A stretch of 64,000 nt of DNA, from contig JABCPU010000271.1 of NCBI GenBank assembly GCA_016800925.1, forward strand, positions 1 to 64,000. Reading direction: 5' to 3'. The notes below the pieces were generated by a model, which was not told the DNA's origin, ran no database searches, and saw only the letters and a list, made by a program, of their open reading frames with translations. Origin of the DNA: Suillus spraguei (Eukaryota; Basidiomycota; Agaricomycetes; Boletales; Suillaceae). The translations under genes were made by a program, and so were the position numbers. Shown here piece after piece: positions 21,730 to 34,565 of the stretch (the first letter of the stretch is position 1; each line of letters starts with the position of its first letter).

Positions 21730-23294
21730 TTAGCTCCCAATAGACTGCTCTTTACGGCCACGTAAGGCATACGGATCGAAGGCGTCCACGTAGAGGCGTC
21801 TCTTGACTTCTTTTCTGATAACGTCTTCAATCTTCCCCATGAAAACTTTGTTTTGCCCAAGTGAGATGTAAACCACAGACCACATAAGACTGCGATCACC
21901 AGCGGACAGAGCCATTCCGATAGATCTCTTATGTCTCAAAAAGTCGAAAGGATATTTAGCTTCTCGGGCACATCGGTATGCAGGTGAAAATTCGTAGTCT
22001 TCCAAGATCTCTGGGAACCAGGTCGTAAGCCCACGCACGGAGATCTGATCGAGCATTTTTTGGTTCAGCGCAGCGGCGTCAACACCGTCCAATTGTTTCA
22101 ATTCGTCCCACTGAAGGGTAGGTATCGGCTAGGAAATCAGCAATTTCCGAACACGGCAGCAGATTGCTTCTTACATCCCGGATGTCAGTCACTAGCAAAG
22201 AAGTGTTCAAAGAGTTTTGGCGGATGTAATTGATGCACGATTGAATCGTCTTGATCCCAGGGTGGCCGGGATCAATTGGATGGTCTCCGTCTTTCTTCTC
22301 GAACCATGTCATGATCTGACAGCGGAAGTGACTTTGGATTGATTGGATGTGATATGATGTACTTACTGGGGCGACATTCATACTCAGCATAGTTGCTCCG
22401 GCTTCGATGCAGACGCAAGCATGTGCGAGGGAGGTCACCATTGAGAGATGTATACCTATTGAGTATTTGTTAGTGAGTTCTTGTGCGGCACGGATACCGT
22501 CATCTGTCGCTGGCAGCTAAGGACGATCAAAGGAAGGCTGTATACATGATTGCAAGCACAGTACCGTGATGATAACCCTCCATCGTCGAACATCAGCTCG
22601 GTCAAAAAGGTCAACGAGGGCGCGGGCTTCATCCACCATGGCAGCTTTGCTGTCGTGAATGCGTGGATCTATGAATAACACTACCGGGCCCTTGACTGAA
22701 CCTAACATGGCCAGGCCCAGTTCAAAAAGCTTGAAGACCATTAGTGAGCCTTTACACGGGAAAAAAGTCTAACCCACGAATTGTCGAAGGACGTGCTTTA
22801 CATAGAACGTTTCTGACTCTTGTCTGTTATATGATCGCTGAGAAACGTGCCAGAAACATAAGCAATCAAAGACTAACGGGAATTTTTCCAGCACTTTCTT
22901 AGTAGCGACCCAAACATGATAACGAATACCAATCGCATCTGCTAAATCACTGACATTCTTCGGAGTAAGTAAGCAACCCCAAATGCCACGAAAATACAAT
23001 GCTGATCACAACTTCAGTCAATCACATCCAGTGACACAGCCGGGGGGACATACCCATGATATCAGCTGTATCGCCGTAGATCTGAACATCCTTGTAAGGA
23101 AACGAAGGGACAACCCCCATTTCTTCTGCCTCGTTGGAAGAGGGCTCAGGTAGGGCCACATAGCGAGTGCTCATCCACAGGTCCAACTTAATCTTGTCTT
23201 CCTTTGAAATCGGGTAAGTTCCCCGGTGTTTGGTCCATCGGTGTTTTTGCGGATAGTGCATACATTCATCGGTATTGGCGCTAGGGACGGACAT
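21730..23294 (-). CDS. Transaldolase-like protein lacking canonical active-site residues
   Basis: Several minus-strand exons together resemble the transaldolase barrel. In order they are: VQIYGDTADIM joined to ALYFRGIWGCLLTPKNV (23060, 23000), an exon with FYVKHVLRQF, and GPVVLFIDPRIHDSKAAMVD with DEARALVDLFDRADVRRWRV (22720-22560). Then come LPATDDGIRAAQELTNKYSI and SLAHACVCIEAGATMLSMNV (22510-22370), DPGHPGIKTIQSCINYIR (22270-22210), and WDELKQLDGVDAAALNQKML (about 22100-22030). In active transaldolases the Schiff-base Lys is in (I/L)IK(I/L), the Glu in EVD, and the Asn in TTNP. Here those positions read IIT-L, FID and LLTPK. The C-terminal part (to the stop at 21730) is not recognised. One exon join (about 22780/22740) does not fit in phase, so it may be a divergent pseudoenzyme or an early pseudogene. 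Confidence 0.55.
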
Positions 23295-24598
23295 TTTGTG
23301 AGATAGGTAACGTCCCCTGCGCCCCCAACGAGCTTTTTAAAGCTGCAGAATGTCCACAAAGCGTCGAGGATGGACCACTGTGGCTCATTGTCGTGTGGGC
23401 GGGATCGCCTTGCCAGCCAGGCAAGAGCTTGGACACGGTGGTTCTTTGCCTATGTTTCTGAAATATGTTGAAAGGGGATAAAGAGAGGCGCCATCTGTTT
23501 CATTCTCCAGCTGCGCAGACACGTTCTGATCAGAGATTTGAACGGCTTTGACACATTTGTTGTCTCGGTGATGTATTCTTCGGATCATCATATCAATCGA
23601 TCATTAAGACGATAGCCAACCGCAGTATCAACGGTGAAAAAGATCTTCATAAACACTGACATGTGGGCGTAGGACACCTCAGATATGAGATGCTGTATGC
23701 CATGGTCACCGTCGGCCTCGGGGTCGTCAAGTAGTGCACGGAGCTGCAAGCCAATCGTTTTACAAATTCAAAAGGTCCGATAAAACTGCTAGTTGCAGGT
23801 AGTAGGGAAGCACGGCCGGCGAAGGTTATGTCGCTTTAACCGGAGGGATGCCTCGAATCGGAGTTAGTCCGAGTCCAGAACGTCTTTTCTTCATGAATCA
23901 TCCATCATGGATCCTGCGAATCCGATGCACGTCCAAAGGAAGCGCGAAGCATGAGTTCGAGCCGTTGGCAGAGTCCAAAGATGAAGAGGGCAGTGATTTT
24001 TAGAGGCAAAAAGGGTCTCGAATTATGCCCGCCCGTTTCCATCAGAACGTTCATTGCCTTGATTTGTTCTAGTGTGCATTTGGTGCATGGGAGAATATGT
24101 ATATTTTAAAATTGTTATCAGATGTTCGTGGAATGGGCCGAGGTGACCAACAGCTCTTGCAGGCAGAAAAGAAAGGTTTAAAAGTTGGTTGAAAGTGTAC
24201 GAGAGGATATACGTAACAGTCATCGAAGAATTTGGTTGATCAGCCGCGAAGACCAAATTGACGGGGTTACTAAAACCGCATCAAAGACTCAGTTGATCGA
24301 AGTGATGTAAAATTGATAGGGTCCACCAGTGATACTCATAACCCACCTACTTACATTACAATAAGTATCAAGTATTATACAATTCATGCACATATATCCA
24401 CTAGGATGCGTATAACTTTGTACAGTGGCGAAGCTAAGTATTAGAAGTTGTAGGCTGTCGTAGACTCTAGAGTGACAAGGGAAAATAGCGATGCGGCAAA
24501 GAGAGCTAGTCGAAATGCAGCGAGAGAGTGACAATGATAGCGATAGAGCGGGGGTATCATCTAAACCGAAAAAGAGTACAGTTCCACGTATTTCGGAT
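23295..24598. other. Intergenic, no gene recognised
   Basis: Minus-strand ORFs at 23385-23591 and 24023-24256 carry no recognisable motif. The right part is the likely 3' UTR of the bZIP gene. Confidence 0.35.
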
Positions 24599-25759
24599 CT
24601 ACCGATGAACCTGGGCACGTTCGGCCGAATAAGCATGCCAGTTTTCCACTTCAGCTTCTGGCACGGTTTGAGCGAATGGAGGGAGGGTGGTATGATAATG
24701 GTTGGAAGAGCCATTATGATGATGGTTTGATGACTGTAAGAAAAAACGAGTCAATGAACGAATACGAAATTGATTTCGTACAACTTACGCTGTAATGATG
24801 ATCGTCCTCAACCTTGACGGAACCGTAATGATTGGAATGGTAGCTGCTTGGAAGCGGGTGATGTGATAATGAACTTGGACGACTGTTAACCGGGGAATGC
24901 GATGAGTGTTGCATTTGGGTAGGCTGCTGGTGGGTGAAACAGAAAACAAATGGTCACTAGGATCCAGAAAGTTCTCATAGAGTTGGAGGACATTACGTCA
25001 CTCGCGCAAGGAAAAAGCACTCGCCGAAAATGGAGGACTTGAGGTTGAACTTGATCCGGACGGAGTATGAGGAATATGATGAAACGCGGGAGCGTGCAAA
25101 TTAAAGAGGGAAGAGGAATTCCCTGAAACACCGCCATGACCAGATGTGCCATTGTGGGAGGGTATATTGCCATACTGGTGATGGGAAATTGACTGCGGAA
25201 TGGTAAGTGGAGGGGGACGGTCACCATGAGGGGCGTCTTGCGGCTAGTTGAAAGGCGCCATGAGAGACTATTAATGGAATTGAGTACGATAAGAACGCAC
25301 TATGTAGAGATCATCCATTTTCCGTTTCTTGAAGTCACGTTCACAGTTACGGTTGTCGTGGAAGTTGGACATGGAGTGTCGACGGTAGTCAGAGGATAAA
25401 TGACCGGCTCGATGGTCAGATTCCAACAAACGCCTCATTTCTTCATTTTCTTTTTGTAAGCGGGTATTTTCTTGTTCAAGCTCGCGAATTTTGACCAATG
25501 GAGGGGGCAAAGCGGCTACTTGGTCTGGAGTGAAGCCCAAAGCTGTTTGTAGTTTAGTGACAGTCTGCTCGAGCTAAAAAAAAAAGTCAAGGTAAGAAAA
25601 CGCGTTTAGTTCGCGTCGTATAGCGCGACTACTGACCTGCTCGATGTAAGCCTTTCGCTTTGCACGATGGCGAGCTTGAGCTTTAGCATTACGGCTGCGC
25701 TCTGGACGATCGGGTTGTGACGAGACTGATTCAGCAGCGGAGTGCGCCATCGAGGACAT
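24599..25759 (-). CDS. bZIP transcription factor
   Basis: This is a nuclear DNA-binding protein. Exon 1 (from the ATG at 25759) reads MSSMAHSAAESVSSQPDRPE and then the basic region RSRNAKAQARHRAKRKAYIE, with the invariant Asn-x7-Arg spacing. After an intron the leucine zipper continues (LEQTVTKLQTALGFTPDQVA; KIRELEQENTRLQKENEEMR). Later exons are His/Ser/Pro-rich (QSISHHQYGNIPSHNGTSGH; SYHSNHYGSVKVEDDHHYS; SSNHHHNGSSNHYHTTLPPF), ending AERAQVHR with the stop at 24599-24601. The join between the third and fourth exons (about 25010 to 24935) does not close in phase as read. One extra base in the TTTTT run near 25010 would fix it. Target genes are unknown. Confidence 0.72.
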
Positions 25760-26622
25760 GTAACGTTATAACGTAAACTTTGGGAGAGGAAAAGATAGTT
25801 CGGGGTTGTAAAAAAAAAGATTGGACGGTTATTATAGTTGGCGTACGTTGAAAGGACTCCACTCAGACGCCCAAGGTGCATCGCAACTATTCCAAAAGAA
25901 TTCAGTGCCTCGGATTCCGAATTATTCGCTTTGAAAAAGTCAGCCGACATGTCTTCAAAGCGACCCTGGTGGCAAGCTTGATTCCTTGCAATCTTGAATC
26001 AAATCTTAACGAACCTTCTCATATACATCCCTCTCTCAAGGGAAATCCTTTCAGATCAATTATTTATCCTTCCTCGACAGTAACTTCAACTCTAAGTACT
26101 GCAACTTACCTTCCTTCAAAGATAATAATTTTTCACAATATAGTTTCCCCCGTCGGCATTTTGCGGTTGTTCCATCAGGCTAATGCCGCTGTGCCTTAGG
26201 GATGCGTTCGTGTGTTGATCCCCGATCAACAAAAAATATAATATAATCTACTTCCGCGTGTTTAAAAAATCCCCCTTTGATTCTACTCAATTTTAAAACT
26301 CAGAACTCCGCGATACTCCGCCACATCTCCAGAGCTTTCGTTATTCAGAAGTCTTCGCTGAGATCCCCCTCGAATAAATTACCATCCCATAGCGTAACAA
26401 CACTCGTGTGCGTACTCAACTATACTCACCTCGGATATCCACGGTCCAGGAACTCCCGAGATCGAAGCCCCTCCCCTCCTCATACCTCTACAAGCACGCT
26501 TATCGACCACTTGGCATCATACAATTCAGCGGCTATCAACATCCGTACGATGGGAACAGCGTGTAGGTGCCAATCACCTGCCACACTCGGCTAAATATCG
26601 GTGGACAATTAATCGAAAATTC
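25760..26622. promoter_or_regulatory. Upstream region of the bZIP gene
   Basis: No gene was seen. It should contain the bZIP promoter and leader. An A/T homopolymer lies near 25810 (minus-strand T run) and the stretch around 26230-26260 is AT-rich. Confidence 0.3.
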
Positions 26623-27436
26623 TTAGCCCACATATCTTGGGAAGTAAACATCCAAGGTGCCTTGCGGTGAGATCCGGTTCCGACACTCCAAGTACTGGAG
26701 AAATGCATTTTTGGTAAGCACCTCCGTTATTGACGGGACCTTTATACCAAATAACAATAATGCTACTAACCAAGTTGGTACTACCACCAATTCAATCGGC
26801 AAACCCCGTCTTCCCACGCGAAGGCTGTGCAAGTCTCTTCACGCCAAACTTCTTTCGATCCAACCCTCTCTGGTGATCTTCATTTATTAGCCAACCTAGG
26901 TATGTCTGCCGCATTAATGTCGTACGTCCCATTCAACGCCTCGTAGTCGCGTTCGAGGGTTCCTTCCTCTCTGGCTGGGTTACTCAGGTTCAACCTAATA
27001 ATAAACGCCGCAGCGAACCCTAACAATGGTACACACGGACCCATTTTGCGACTGGCACCACCTCGAGCGCTTTGTATCCCTGCGGTTCGGAATCTCCAAT
27101 AAAGGCATATATGACCCGAAGGGTCACCTCCTTGCCCACTCACCCCCATACATAATGTCTAATGCGGTTCCAATTATGATAGGCGCAAAGCGTGGAACTT
27201 TCCACCATACGATATGGGGTCGCAGCTCGGTGGCCAGTGGCCGACCGTTCTCCTTCCTCATTCGACCTACCTCGATTTATTTCTGGTCCTTCACTAAACC
27301 TCCCGCTCATTGATCGAGGTCGTCTCCTCTTGGCTATGTACATTACCATCCCTAGCATGGTACAAGACATCATCATGTTGTTAGCGCAGGAAAATTTACT
27401 TGCCTCAAGTCCGATCTTGGTGGTATTAATCTTCAC
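26623..27436 (-). other. Cluster of unrecognised minus-strand ORFs
   Basis: Three adjoining minus-strand frames (27436-27140, 27149-26880, 26832-26623) together span about 800 bases. One contains a hydrophobic stretch (PCVPLLGFAAAFIIRLNLSN) and one a short Met/Cys-rich segment (NNMMMSCTMLGMVMYIAKRR). I found no family match or consistent splice joins. It could be a lineage-specific gene or a remnant. Confidence 0.2.
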
Positions 27437-28489
27437 AATCCTGAGGTCTCGGATGTCGCGATCACCGGCAATTAAGCTATCTCGGGACTCTCCTCCAGCC
27501 TCATGGAAAGCTCAAGGCATATCTAAGCGAGATGACTAGGTTTTACTTCCAAGAGATTTGCATGGGAAGAGGTATCAGGCTGAACTTCTCAATAGAGGTG
27601 AAAGAAGTAAATAGTATTGACTTCGGGACAATGTTTCTCCTAGGCTAGAGAATATATATCTCCGAGTCGAATCCCGAAGACAATATGAACGGTCATTCAT
27701 ATGCGCCGGCGCCTCGTATGTAAGTAATACTGAGCTCTTCGGGAAGGCTGTCAACTTTAATAATAATGCGGCCGCCAAATGTAACGGGGACAATTGTTAT
27801 AGGTCGCTGCCTACTCCTTTTGCAATAGCAGAACAACACTTCGGAAAGGAGCCAATAGTTTACCTCCATCACTACTTTTAGCAGGTGGTATCCGAGTCAA
27901 CACAGCAAAATGTGTTTATCCATCACCACCCCGTCTTGAAGCAAAGGATACATCACGAACGGACCGATACAGACGAGCTCTACGGTGCGGTCGATCGCCG
28001 GCTTTCACAATAGTAAAAAAGTTGACACGTTGACACGTTGAAAGCGGTTTGATCGCAGCGCTCAGTGCCTAGTCACGCATTTTTTGCGTGGATTCCGCAT
28101 TGCTCTTCAGCAAAAGGTGGCAAGTCGGGTCCGGTTTCTGATGTGATTGTGAAATTCAACGCGTTCGTTTGCTTTTTGTCCACGTGTGATCAACAATGCA
28201 CGTTTTTTGTTCTCAGATCTGCAACGCTGGCTGATATCGACAGTCGTTCGCAACCCGAGCAGAAGGTAACTGAAATGACAGCTCGAAGCTAGATGTCACT
28301 GACTTTATGGCCCCTATGACCCGCGGATCTGGCGCTGGAAACGAAAAAAGGAAGGCTAGCGAATAAATTACCGCTTCGCGAGCTCTCGGGACACATTTAA
28401 TAGGCCATCTGTACAACACTTCAAACATGAAGATGGATCAGTACTACATTTAAACGGAATGACGACACGCGGACATGATAGGCGGACTG
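27437..28489. other. Intergenic, no gene seen
   Basis: No recognisable coding segment. A GTTGACACGTTGACACGTTG tandem occurs near 28020. The right part is downstream of TOF1. Confidence 0.35.
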
Positions 28490-31400
28490 TCACAGATCAT
28501 CATCCTCGGAAAGGACCAGCCGTCCCGTCCCGGTACTTCGAACGCCCGCTGTGTCCATCCCTGCATCGCTATCGCTCACGGCGTCTGTTGACATTATAGA
28601 GCGCTTTGGAACCGGCCGGGGTCTTGGGCGCGCCCTAGGTACGGGATGAGATTCTGGAGTACTGGAGCGACTTCTCCGCGTGGTTCCAAATATGTGATCT
28701 TCACGGTCTGAGACATTTTCATCGGCACTAGACTCTCCTGCCGGTTGATTTTCGGGGTTCCCCACCTTACCCTTCTTCCTAGCCTCAACATCTTTACCCT
28801 TTCTCCGCCGTTTTTTAGTTCCCGTCGCTCGCATGGTTCCGATCTTGCCACTTTGTGCCGCTGCCATGACAGCTTTATCTCTTAATGCCTTTTCCCTTTC
28901 GAGGAAGGCCTCCATATCCCCGTACTCCGCATCACTGTCCTCAATGAATTGTGCTGACTTGTATTGCGTTTCTTCCTTCTTTTTCTTCTCCCGTCTCTTG
29001 CGTTTGGGCTCGTCATCGTCAACAAGCTCGACGTCAGAGTTGGAGGGTGATCGACGTCTTCGTCGCCGACGGGGTTTCTTGGTCAAGAGCTGTGAAGCCT
29101 TCTTGCCGTCAAGATCAATGGGATGCTGTAGGAATTGATCAATGACATTGAAGCTGCTCTGGAGGTCAGAAGGGAGAATTGCGGCTGGAACCGTCCACTG
29201 CAATTCGTCACCACCTATAAACTGATCAGCTGGTCATTGCTCAGAAATTCACGAAAGAACGGACTATCGTCATAAATGGTGAACTTTAACAGGCGAAAAA
29301 TGAGCTTCAATATCGAATTCTTCGTTGCTGCTTCTGCGTGTTCATCACTGATATATGGTACCACTGGCAAGGCGTTAGCGTAGAGTGAAAATTACACAGG
29401 ATCACCTACAGTAATCGGTAAATTTGGAGATTGCTTCTGCAGAAGGAGTTAACTTTTGTTCGTCATCGTCCAAGTCAGTGTCGTCATCTTTGGGCTGTTT
29501 ATCCGTCTCCTCAATAATCTTATTACGCTGACGAATGACCAACACCAGGATCTTTACAATTGAAGGATGATCAGGGGGTCATTTAGTAGAGATGATTGAT
29601 ATGACTACGAACATTTTTGACCCATTCTACAAGTTCTGTTTTCCCATCGTCCACTAGGGCCGCTATCGCAATCCCGATTTGCTCGCTCCACGAGTAACCC
29701 TTCTTGACTTGCACCTCAGGAGGGAATCTGGTATCTTCTACTGTCTCGCGCTCATGGCGGCCTTTGCGTTCTGGTTCCCAGCTCGAGTACAGTTTCCAGT
29801 GTCCGCGGTTCTTGGGGAAGAATGCCTGATTCAGATTGAGACAGATAAGTATTGTGAGCATTAGCACGTGAGATAAGAAAAATGAAAACCTCACCTCCAC
29901 CGCGAGGAATGGCTCTCCTTCCAACGCCTTGAAGAACCTGTGCAAAATGAAATTGACCAATTTCACAAGGTCCTTGGATGACTGGTCTTTTGGCAATGAC
30001 TTTTGATCATCAAGAATAACTTTGAAGAGATTGAGTGTCGAAACCTACAAAAAGTTGTATACCAAGAAACAAGCGGCACATAATTGCAACGCACATTGAA
30101 ATATAGTCCTTCTGCCTTAGCTTTTACGACTTGCCGGTGGATCAAGTTCACCACTCTCTTCATAAACTCAGGGGAATCGAAGTCTCTGTAGCGCGAAAGA
30201 TATGTCAGAAGCGTCTTGGTTATCTCCGAGTTCGCAAATTTCTGCACATCAATCAACCAACTGTCAATCAATATTTCGCTTCGATCATGCGACGTACCAT
30301 TTCAAAGGCATCAAAAGTGAACATTGTCTCGTGGACGACGTCCTCCTCACTATCCCCATCAGGTTCGTTCTCGACGTCAGGCACCACATCTTCATCAGCT
30401 ATTCCCTGGCCTGAGATAACTTAAAATGACACTGAAGGTGGAGAATGCATGGCTTACCCGTGGTCTTCTTCCTCTTACCCGGCTTCTTTTTCCTGACGTA
30501 CACCGCCCCGGTGTTTTCTTTCCCCCACCGTTCCAACATCCGCAACAAGGCATAAGCGAGGTGCACGCTAGCATTTAAATAGGTTAGTGATTGCGTCCCC
30601 TCCTTGTAGGATCGAAGGCTTTCGAGTGAGATATCAAGAACTTCGCCATTATAAATCAACTGTTGTTGTAAAACAACTGCAGCCTCATTGAGCTGAGAGT
30701 CGGAGATTACCGACGAAGACATGATGTCGATCAGGAGAAGGAGCTGAGTAAGGCATTCTATTCCCGCTTGCAGCTCGTTCCACATTTTTGGCTGAAAAAA
30801 TATGGCTAATGTGAGCCAGCGACCTGAACAGGTGATAGCTTGGACTTTCACGATACCTTTTCATCCATGGCTTGTCTCATCCGCTTCAGGACCCAAATGA
30901 TCCACCCGCGGTCGGTAACTTCCGCTACTAGCCGAGGTTCCATTTTCGCTGTCCTTCGACGGCCTTTTCGTTGGAGCGGGATGTCAGGAAAAATTCAAGG
31001 AACCACTTCGTAACGTAGAGCAACCGGAGATGATCCTTTTCTTTGATCTTCGGGCGTTCGGACTTAATATCTTTGAGCAGAGAGCGGAGGAACGCTGCCG
31101 AGAGAATGATGAGGACTGGGAGTATGAAAAATAACTATACTGACGATTAAACGATGACTCCACAGATTCGCGGGCAAAACCCTGAAGGACTATCTTAGCT
31201 TCTACAGATAGATTGTCCTCACGGGCTAGTTCGTCAATTTTGTTGCTTTTGCGAGCTTTAGAACGCTTCGCAAAGTCGAGAACGCTTCCAGACTCCTGTG
31301 TAATAGCTGCTTGACGATGAAGGACGAGCGGCCTAGAACTAGAGGCTGGATCATTTGGACTTTCAGTGTCTGCATCCGGTTGCTTGCTCGGTTAAGCTGG

Positions 31401-32382
31401 ACGGAAATAGTTGTCCCAAAACGGGAGTGTCGTGAAGATGCATTCCTTGCCAAGTCTTTCTTTTTCTTGTCCTCTGCAGCAAGCAACCGATGAAGGGTTT
31501 GCGCTGGTTGCTGAAGTGGTGTTAAGATGCAACAAAAAAAATAAGAGGGGACCCTACCTTTGACTGGTCTATAGCCAGTAGATGAGGTTTTACACCACGA
31601 AATAACAGGTAGAATATCTCGAGCACAAGAGTATTTGATGCATTGAAAAGAGGATCGTTGGATGTATTGGCAGCAATGGTCAGAAGCAAGTCTAGTGTGT
31701 GTGTTTCCGAGAGTGCTTTCACAAGTCTGGTCTGCAAACTCGAGTACTCCGCCTGGTCCGCGCTTAGGTGAGTATTTGCAGGGAGGTCCTTGATAAATAT
31801 CAAGTTCCGAATGAGATGCAGAATCAAATTCACTATCTGTCCGTCGCGCTCCTTCCTCTCCTTTGCGGGCTTTGAGATCGGCGGGAGAACGATCCCGAAG
31901 AGGGCCTGCATGACGCCTGATGTCAGAAGTGCAGCCTTGTAATTGAGATGGCTGAGCATCAGCTGGGTGTAGTCCGTCCCTTTATCACGCTCCTCATCCA
32001 GCTCTTGCAGCTCTTCCGCCATATCAATTGGCCAGGTCATGGCCGTCATTAAGTCTGCACATGCGATAGCCCGCTTGTCTTCCACGAGTCCCTTGCCTGC
32101 AGTCGCCAGCAATATCGGTACGAGGTCGTTTGGGAGGACCCGTGTCTCCCAAAATATGCGCGCCACAGTACGCTCATCGTCTGTGTCGTCCTTACGCCAG
32201 AGCTTCTTCAGATCTCGGAGACAACCGCCGACTTCATCACCCATGCGGTAGGCACCACCTTCGTAACCACCAAGTGCATCGACGACTCGTTGGACGATAG
32301 GCTCGAGAATAGCTCTTCTGTCGACTTCATCTGCACCGGACTCCTCATGGGATGAGTGAATAGAAATGACGTCGTCATCCAT
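28490..32382 (-). CDS. TOF1: Timeless/Tof1/Swi1 replication fork-protection protein
   Basis: This is the large subunit of the fork protection complex (Tof1-Csm3 / Timeless-Tipin), which travels with the replisome. Exon 1 (ATG at 32382) holds the start of the Timeless domain: CLRDLKKLWRKDDTDDERTV, then WETRVLPNDLVPILLATAGK and FNASNTLVLEIFYLLFRGVK. It continues with SSRHSRFGTTISVQ, ESGSVLDFAKRSKARKSNKI, KMEPRLVAEVTDRGWIIWVL, TGAVYVRKKKPGKRKKTT and FTFDAFEMKFANSEITKTLL. Next are FPKNRGHWKLYSSWEPERKG and a C-terminal charged tail with QFIEDSDAEYGDMEAFLERE, ending LVLSEDDDL at 28490. Two places lose frame (about 31385-31396 and 30986-30996). Each is mended by one added base, so the gene is probably intact in the organism. 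It is an essential-type housekeeping gene in the conserved block. Confidence 0.88.
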
Positions 32383-32961
32383 GGTGCGTGATTCTGCCTA
32401 GCAGAATAAGTGCTCCACGCGGACGAACGGCACGGTCGGTCACGCCACGTGATGAAAGTCACAGTTCTTATCATTTATCGGGTTCAACAAGACAGAGGGT
32501 CTACGAGGTACCATACACCGTTTTGTGCTCTATATCATCTTCTCCGATTCGCGTGGTCCCTCCTCGCGTCAGGGACCTTATCCCTTACTGTCTGCATAGA
32601 CAGAGTCACTGAGTACTTGCAGCGATGCGTTCCTCGTACATAGGCTAGACCACAGCACTTGCATCAGCCACAGTGTGACGGAATATGATATATTGGTAAC
32701 GACGTTATTGGATATATATCACGTCGAATGAGCCTTCTTTCTCATACCAGTGGGGTAAGGTCACTCTACCGCGTAGTAAGCTTTCAAAAGTGCAAAGCAT
32801 AAACATTTGTCATGGAGGGCTGAGGCAGGGCAGGGCAGGACTATAAATTAGCGAGAAAGGGCTAAAACATGAGCAAAGAGAGGGACGATCGATCAAAACA
32901 TGTTATTGTAGTTGCCGGGCGCTCCAAGGCACTTACTGCAGCGCTTGCTCAGTGTCATGAC
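32383..32961. promoter_or_regulatory. TOF1 upstream region
   Basis: No gene was seen. It should include the TOF1 promoter and leader. Only short plus-strand ORFs antisense to the leader are present. Confidence 0.3.
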
Positions 32962-33145
32962 AAGCATGGAAGTAGAGTAGACGGAGGCATAAGGAGCGCG
33001 CTATATCATATCGTCGGGTTGTAGGCAAGTCAGACACTTTAGTGCCACCGACAGGCGTGGAAATAGAGTGGACAGGGGCATAAGGAGCGCGCTACGTAGG
33101 TGATATTGTCGGGTTGTAGGCAAGTCAGGCGCTTTAATGCCACCG
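32962..33145 (+). repeat. Two-copy tandem repeat, about 91-bp unit
   Basis: Two adjacent copies share GGCATAAGGAGCGCGCTA and GTCGGGTTGTAGGCAAGTCA, followed by a CTTTA(G/A)TGCCACCGA end. The shared GGCATAAGG motifs are 91 bases apart (about 32987 and 33078). Copies differ at several sites and by a few bases in the middle. The repeat lies between TOF1 and PBDC1 and is non-coding as far as I can see. Confidence 0.8.
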
Positions 33146-33348
33146 ATGAACGGAAAAATTAAGCGTCATCTGATGCATATAAATGAGCAAACACCCTAGG
33201 CCTGGAAAATCCCGTGAAGATGTCACGGTAACAAGTTCTACAAACTGTTTTGTATGATGTTAAGGGGTGCGCATCGTCAGGGGCCGACTTACTCACAAAG
33301 GCTACACGATACTGAGAAGAAGCAGTACATAGCCTGGCAAAAATGATG

Positions 33349-34287
33349 CTATGATGTGCCGTGTTTCTTCGCTGCCTTCTCCTTCTTCAACCTCTCCTTC
33401 TCGGCATCTGCCTTGGCAATTTCGTGCGCTCCGTCATTTAGTCCCAGTCGGTTCCGGGCAATCTAGGGTAAAACGAAAGTTTTCATTAGTGGAAAGCCGT
33501 AAGGTCATCAATCATTGGGGTAATTCTAAACTTACCTCAATAGCGTAGAACTGTATTCGTGTGACTAGACGTCATGACGTTAGCATCAGGGACATCAACG
33601 AAAATTATTAGCAGCACCGAAGATGGTGTTCGTCTCCCCGTACTCTTGCCTTGCATCTGTGCGGATGAGAGAGCCAAAATTGTAATCTTTCACTTTTTTT
33701 TCATACCTGTAATTGGGTGCGGCTGTCAGCTGAGTGTCAACACATATCAATGGCACTCACACTTGACAAAACTCTCTCCACTTCTTCTTTCCAATGTTAC
33801 TCTTGAGCCAGTCCTCGTTGAGCTTGACAAGATGTACATGGTTTTCTTCGTTGAACTCAGGGAACGCCGACATAGTATGCTCGTATATCTCGTCATCAAG
33901 CCTGTCCACTCAAATGAGCTGCTGCATAGTCCGAATAAAGCGATGTCAAGCCTCACTTTGTCAATTTGAGTGCACGCGGAGGAACTTTCTCGAGCAGGTT
34001 CCAGTATGTCTACTCAATCACAATGGTGTCAGCTGCAATGAAAATCTGAATAGCTGGACGTTCCCGCACCTGAGCATGTTCGACCGCTTTCACCGCAAAT
34101 CTGTGGAGATTGACGGGTTTGGAATAGATCAATCTGCACTAGATTCCCAGTGTCTTTCGGCACTCACTGCTTCTCTATCTACGTTCCAATGAAGAGTAAT
34201 GATGAGCACAGGAAGATGGTTTGAAGACGATTGGTCTACCTCGACGAGATTCTGAGCATTGTTTGGATCAAAGCTTTGAGTCGACAT
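33349..34287 (-). CDS. PBDC1: PBDC1 family protein (yeast YPL225W homologue)
   Basis: This small conserved eukaryotic protein is related to human PBDC1 / yeast YPL225W, recently tied to eEF1A folding. Exons splice to MSTQSFDPNNAQNLVEIEKQ, FAVKAVEHAQTYWNLLEKVP and LKLTKIDDEIYEHTMSAFPE. They continue with FNEENHVHLVKLNEDWLKSN, KKKWREFCQVYEKKIKDYNF and GSLIRTDARQEYGETNTIFG. The final exons give TRIQFYAIE and IARNRLGLNDGAHEIAKADA, with a Lys-rich tail ending KKHGTS. The order of the KLTK-DD, DYN(F/Y)GSLIR and ENTIF blocks is that of the family. Start 34287 is the first ATG, and the stop is at 33349-33351. Confidence 0.85.
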
Positions 34288-34565
34288 TTTTCTGGGACTT
34301 GAAGGCTGATTTCTAGGAGTTATGGAGTAGATGGTGAGAATTCACTGCTCGTCGTGAGCGTGCACTGCGCAGCCAGTAGTGATGACCTCAGGGTTAGGGT
34401 TTGACAAGATGGGGTTATGCTATGCTCATAGTCTCTTGCAATTTACTAGTACTTAGTCTCTTTGAGCAGACCCAGTAGAAGGACACTTCCTTTATTATCG
34501 ATTATTCAATGGAATGTTGCGACATCACCCGATAACCTTCAAACTGTATATCTCACACGGAGTGA

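Noticed and set aside
24289..24714. 141-residue minus ORF at the bZIP 3' end
   Set aside because: Another frame over the same bases gives the His/Ser-rich bZIP tail (SSNHHHNGSSNHYHTTLPPF) that follows canonical splice sites; the long ORF is a frame shadow.
32962..33145. Two similar units as a possible CRISPR-like array
   Set aside because: There are only two diverged copies with no spacer/repeat regularity, and the genome is eukaryotic.
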